Position numbers and translations under genes: made by a program | The notes under the pieces: model-generated | Database searches by the model: none | What the model was told of the DNA's origin: nothing | What the model saw: the letters and a program-made list of their open reading frames with translations, nothing else | In this document: one piece after another, positions 61,701-64,000 of the stretch | Position numbering within the stretch: the stretch's first letter is position 1 | Layout of the letters: each line of letters opens with the position of its first letter | Source of the DNA: Oceanobacter sp045430275 | GTDB lineage: Bacteria; Pseudomonadota; Gammaproteobacteria; Pseudomonadales; Oceanobacteraceae | Direction: 5' to 3' | Assembly: GCA_045430275.1 (NCBI GenBank) | Contig: JAILXU010000004.1 | Span: 186,001-250,000 of the forward strand | DNA length: 64,000 bases

Positions 61701-63834
61701 CGGTTCGTTCGTGATACCAGCCTCGACCGGAGCTGTAGCGCCAGTGATAACGCGGCGTGCGGTTGATCAGACGCACTTGCAGGTTGCTGGCGCTGCTGAG
61801 GGTTTTGGAACCGTCGGTGCGGATCAGCTCAAATCTGGCCAGACCATTGGCATCGGCATCATCCTTGAATAATGGACGAATGCCGATCAGTTGTTTGCCC
61901 GGTAACCAGACGGCTTTGTGAGAGCGCACCACGGAGCGTCCGCCGCTTTCAAACAGGCTGCCCGTTACGCGAATGGCCATCGGTGTGGTGGCCTTGGCCC
62001 AGCGATTCTTGATTTTGAGCGTTCGCTTGCCCTGATCGTTCATGGCCAGATTCTGCTGTTCCCAGTCGTTATTCCAGTCGGTTTTCTGGGGATCGCCGAC
62101 ATGGAACTCGGGCCACTGCTCAAAGGGTTGAGCGATTGGGCTGACGTGGAAGGCGGCATCAAAGCGGTTTCCGGCGGCTGGCGCACCGTACAGATATTCG
62201 CCCAGCACAGGCAGTTGAATGGCGGCCTTGCCTCGGAAGGGGGTGTTGTCCTTGCCGGGGTTGAAGGTCAGTTTCAGCCGCTCTGGCATAAAGTCTTCGA
62301 TCTTGAAGGCGTAGGTGACGGTCTGTTTGGCGATGTTATCGATCTCGAGACGCCAATCGCCGGTCATGGCGTCGTCGGCAAACGCATACGAAGTCTGGTA
62401 ATAGCCTTTGGTTTTCTTGTTCGGGGACAGACGCAGATTTTTCAGTACCTGGCCGTCCGGGCGAATCAGACGAGCTTTGAGGACGGGCGACTGCACCGAC
62501 TTGCCATCGGCATCGCGCAGCAGAGCGCTGAACGTTGCGGTTTCTCCGCCACGATACAAATCACGCGGCGACCAGATGTACAGCTCACGGTTGCGAGTCG
62601 GGCGCTGATGCAGTTTGAAATCGGACAGATCCAGCGCGGCCGTATCCAGTGGCAGCAGGCTGACAGACGTACCTTTGCGGACGACCAGCATCTGGTTTCT
62701 CTGAATCTGACGGCGCAGGGTGTAGCCGCCGTCCTTGCCGGTGGTGCCCTTGTGGCCAATGGAACCGTCGCGGTTGATCAGCTCGATGCTGGCTCCGCTG
62801 ACGGGTTGGGTGGTATCCAGTGAATGCACCAAAATTTGCTGAGTGGAACCGTAGCTGCGCAGATGGATACCCAGATCGGTGACGCTGTACCAGGTAGCCG
62901 ATACCGGGTTTTCAAACTGGCCCGGACGTGTCATCACAGCGATGTAGATTCCAGCGGGGGAGAGGGCCGGGAAATCCTGAATCGGCAAGTTGACCAGACG
63001 GCGCTTGTTCTTCTCAGTGGTCAGCTCAAAGCGGCCTTCGTAGACCAGCTCGGCAAAGTGGGGGATGTTATCCAACTGATAAAAGCTGCGGCGAGTGTTG
63101 CCGTACTGCCAGTCGCGCAGGGCGCCGATCTTGTCATCGTCCACCCGGAAGAAACTGACGTTGGCCGCCTCGACATTCTGGGTATACACCGGCAAGCCCT
63201 TGTGGCCGTTGGTGGGCAGAATATGGCCGTCGCTGGCAAAGCTCAGGCTGGGTGGCGCGGGACTGAGTTTGACGGTTTCGGTGCGGGAGCGGTTCAGCGT
63301 GGTGCCGTTAGTTGCGCTGATGCCGGGACTGACGGTCACTTTATACGAGGTGCTGGGCTGAGCGCCGACCATATAGAGCGTCTGGCGATCTTCCGACAGT
63401 TGCCACGCCGTGTTGCCCCGGCTGACCTTGATAAAGCGGTCGAAGGGCTTGCTGGCATCCAGCGGCACTGAGAACAGAATGCCCACGGTGTTGCCATCGT
63501 CGTAAGTCATTTGGCGAATATCCGCCACCGCCAGTTCGATGCCATCAAAACGCGGATCGGCTGTGGTTGTGGATGCGGTTACGGAAGCGTCGGTCGAGGC
63601 GGTATTGGTGCTGGCAGCCGCTGTTGCAGCCTTGGCCGGAGCAACCAGCTCAGCGGGCGAGGGTGCAATTTCCTGCTTGGCGGCTTCGGCGACGCCAGAA
63701 GGCATGTCGGGTGAAGCTGGCGGTGATTTTTTGTCTTCGTCCGGGCCACAGCCCAGTAATAGCAGCGAAGACACTGCCACAGTGGCGAGGTGTCGAGCCG
63801 AGCGCATCACCGCAGACCGCGATAAACCATCCAT
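58756..63834 (-). CDS. Bacterial alpha-2-macroglobulin family lipoprotein
   Basis: The 1692-residue periplasmic lipoprotein has a signal peptide with lipobox LLGC (Cys29), a Pro/Ala/Ser/Thr-rich tether of about 60 residues, then MG-type beta domains, the bait region area and the thioester domain with Cys1206 in YPYGCLEQTLSS. CLEQ is the thioester motif that traps attacking proteases covalently in type 1 bacterial A2Ms such as E. coli YfhM (1653 residues). An alpha-helical toroid and receptor-type C-terminal domain (LLLVDLIPAGLELENQN) follow. AGGAG seven bases before the ATG at 63834 supports this start. Glycine after Cys29 predicts the outer membrane. YfhM-type genes are usually next to pbpC; none is visible in the window. 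Confidence 0.93.
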   Translation of the reverse strand: MDGLSRSAVMRSARHLATVAVSSLLLLGCGPDEDKKSPPASPDMPSGVAEAAKQEIAPSPAELVAPAKAATAAASTNTASTDASVTASTTTADPRFDGIELAVADIRQMTYDDGNTVGILFSVPLDASKPFDRFIKVSRGNTAWQLSEDRQTLYMVGAQPSTSYKVTVSPGISATNGTTLNRSRTETVKLSPAPPSLSFASDGHILPTNGHKGLPVYTQNVEAANVSFFRVDDDKIGALRDWQYGNTRRSFYQLDNIPHFAELVYEGRFELTTEKNKRRLVNLPIQDFPALSPAGIYIAVMTRPGQFENPVSATWYSVTDLGIHLRSYGSTQQILVHSLDTTQPVSGASIELINRDGSIGHKGTTGKDGGYTLRRQIQRNQMLVVRKGTSVSLLPLDTAALDLSDFKLHQRPTRNRELYIWSPRDLYRGGETATFSALLRDADGKSVQSPVLKARLIRPDGQVLKNLRLSPNKKTKGYYQTSYAFADDAMTGDWRLEIDNIAKQTVTYAFKIEDFMPERLKLTFNPGKDNTPFRGKAAIQLPVLGEYLYGAPAAGNRFDAAFHVSPIAQPFEQWPEFHVGDPQKTDWNNDWEQQNLAMNDQGKRTLKIKNRWAKATTPMAIRVTGSLFESGGRSVVRSHKAVWLPGKQLIGIRPLFKDDADANGLARFELIRTDGSKTLSSASNLQVRLINRTPRYHWRYSSGRGWYHERTDRAYTELTLSTQLDGKQPGKLQVPVKWGQYRLEITDPTTQLTTAYNFDAGGYRYWRYADDSGSNTRPDQVTLGLDKAAYDVGDVVSLSIKAPAAGEALVLVEADKLLWSKRIQVPAAGTKVDIPVAKGWTRHDTYISVLHLQPADQQQRIAPTRAVGLTHLPLNREPRRLSVDIKAPEKWLPNRTVTLDMAITDANQKPVKQAWVTLAAVDVGVLSITRFKTPDPFKHFFEPRRYGVDLYDQYGHVIDFNNANAATLRFGGDAAMARGGDMARSEVQIVSLFSGLVPVKNGKAQVPLELPDFNGRLRLMAVAFDNQRIGSADTEVIVAAPVVTQLSLPRFIAIGDQSNIALDVTNLSGEALTLKVAMQADGPVSMTDQQQTLTLKHQQKHTLVYPFEATYPDTGTLGRITFKASVTGHPDYPIERQWSLISRPANPAVTEHVRTRLSADGTVALTAEQMARFVPESLKVQATLNSHANLNPHNQLDSLLRYPYGCLEQTLSSTWPWLYAIDDKLSALGLSGSSAKKRNQALQQGLARIAKRQMSHGGYGLWSSSDQNEQHWLTAHAGNFLTEAQQQGIKADDALLDKTLKRLNNYVRGRGHLRERWSARKDLYRFSYQSYSAYVLARHKRISLPNIRKLVASAPKPDQALPLTWLGLAAYLQGDKQLATKLLQRAAAASREAAYIGDYGSPIRDNALQAELLLNNALDTQTASGDSQVATLLQTLEKQLHTRRYLSTQERNSLYLAALAQEQHSSAVTQAELMFGNELQVLNQTGGVMEQAAGAFLQAGVKVHNQSAGSLGVDLLYQGQPREPKPISQGGVTISREYYDTKGRPVTLNKGELALQVGDLLVAEVTITTNQYRPDLLLVDLIPAGLELENQNLADSFKLKDLHIENHTLGYWYNQLDLRHQEYRDDRFVAALALGNEYNDRTATARLHYLVRAVTPGRYQIPAALLEDMYAPEVRAVGDATGTLVVSQPKVQ

Positions 63835-64000
63835 AGGGAACTCCTGATCGGGGAGGCAGAGTATTGGTCGTTGTATTGACTGTATTTACAGCACGCCAGT
63901 ATAGCCGCCTTGCAAGGTCTGAACAGTGCGCAAGCCCGTAGAATGACACCAGCGCTTGGCTAAGCGCAGGGAGCCAAGTAAACTGTCGCCCTTTTCGTTT
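63835..64000. other. Upstream region of the alpha-2-macroglobulin gene
   Basis: A minus-strand TATACT lies near 63900, with no good -35 at proper distance. No coding sequence is seen before the window end. Confidence 0.4.

Overview
The window reads as gammaproteobacterial chromosome, most likely from a marine, Oceanospirillales- or Vibrio-like lineage. The basis is gene content (recCBD, kdsB/kdsC, dusA, a bacterial alpha-2-macroglobulin, a Tus-like terminator protein, an RND pump operon) together with a polysaccharide locus whose order matches the symbiosis polysaccharide (syp) locus of Vibrio fischeri. Genes are dense, many with 1-10 bp overlaps. There is no rRNA, CRISPR array, prophage or complete insertion sequence.

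Region 1 (1-20.6 kb) is a syp-like exopolysaccharide locus, nearly all on the minus strand. Read in transcription order from the right: STAS protein (SypA-like), OmpA-domain lipoprotein (SypB), SLBB-repeat export protein (SypC), CpsD-like ATPase (SypD), HATPase-REC-SpoIIE phosphatase (SypE), hybrid histidine kinase with REC and HPt (SypF) and sigma-54 response regulator (SypG). Then come a glycosyltransferase, a double glycosyltransferase, a Wzx-type flippase, an O-antigen ligase/polymerase, a hexapeptide acetyltransferase and a glycosyltransferase cut by the window edge. A nucleotide-sugar epimerase sits on the opposite strand between sypG and the glycosyltransferases. It has a good -24/-12 sigma-54 promoter and an upstream inverted repeat. 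Two weaker sigma-54-like sites lie before the acetyltransferase and before sypA. The proposed circuit is: SypF-like kinase to SypG-like activator to sigma-54 promoters, with SypE/SypA acting as a serine-phosphorylation partner switch.

Region 2 (20.6-30.7 kb) holds housekeeping genes: exonuclease III, a BtuB-like TonB receptor, a Tus-like replication fork barrier protein following transaldolase, a periplasmic rhodanese, dusA, tRNA-Ala and tRNA-Glu with a strong promoter and terminator, kdsC / UDP-glucuronate-type epimerase / kdsB, and a 2H phosphoesterase.

Region 3 (30.9-45.4 kb) is recC-recB-recD-DUF748, all overlapping. It is followed by a two-gene unit of unknown role: a protein resembling the DNA-binding half of ISL3 transposases, and a protein with a FIST-like C-terminus.

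Region 4 (45.4-54.5 kb) has an AT-rich orphan gene next to a long imperfect inverted repeat, then a five-gene, fully overlapping minus-strand operon: outer-membrane factor, adaptor, RND permease, OmpR-type regulator, histidine kinase. A direct repeat lies in front of it.

Region 5 (54.7-64 kb) holds a TauE/SafE exporter, a ParD/RelE-type toxin-antitoxin pair, a YiaA-like membrane protein, a lipoprotein, a REP-bounded AT-rich cassette with a 192-residue orphan and a 37-residue basic ORF, and a thioester-containing alpha-2-macroglobulin lipoprotein. All functional calls rest on reading the translated sequence. No database search was run.
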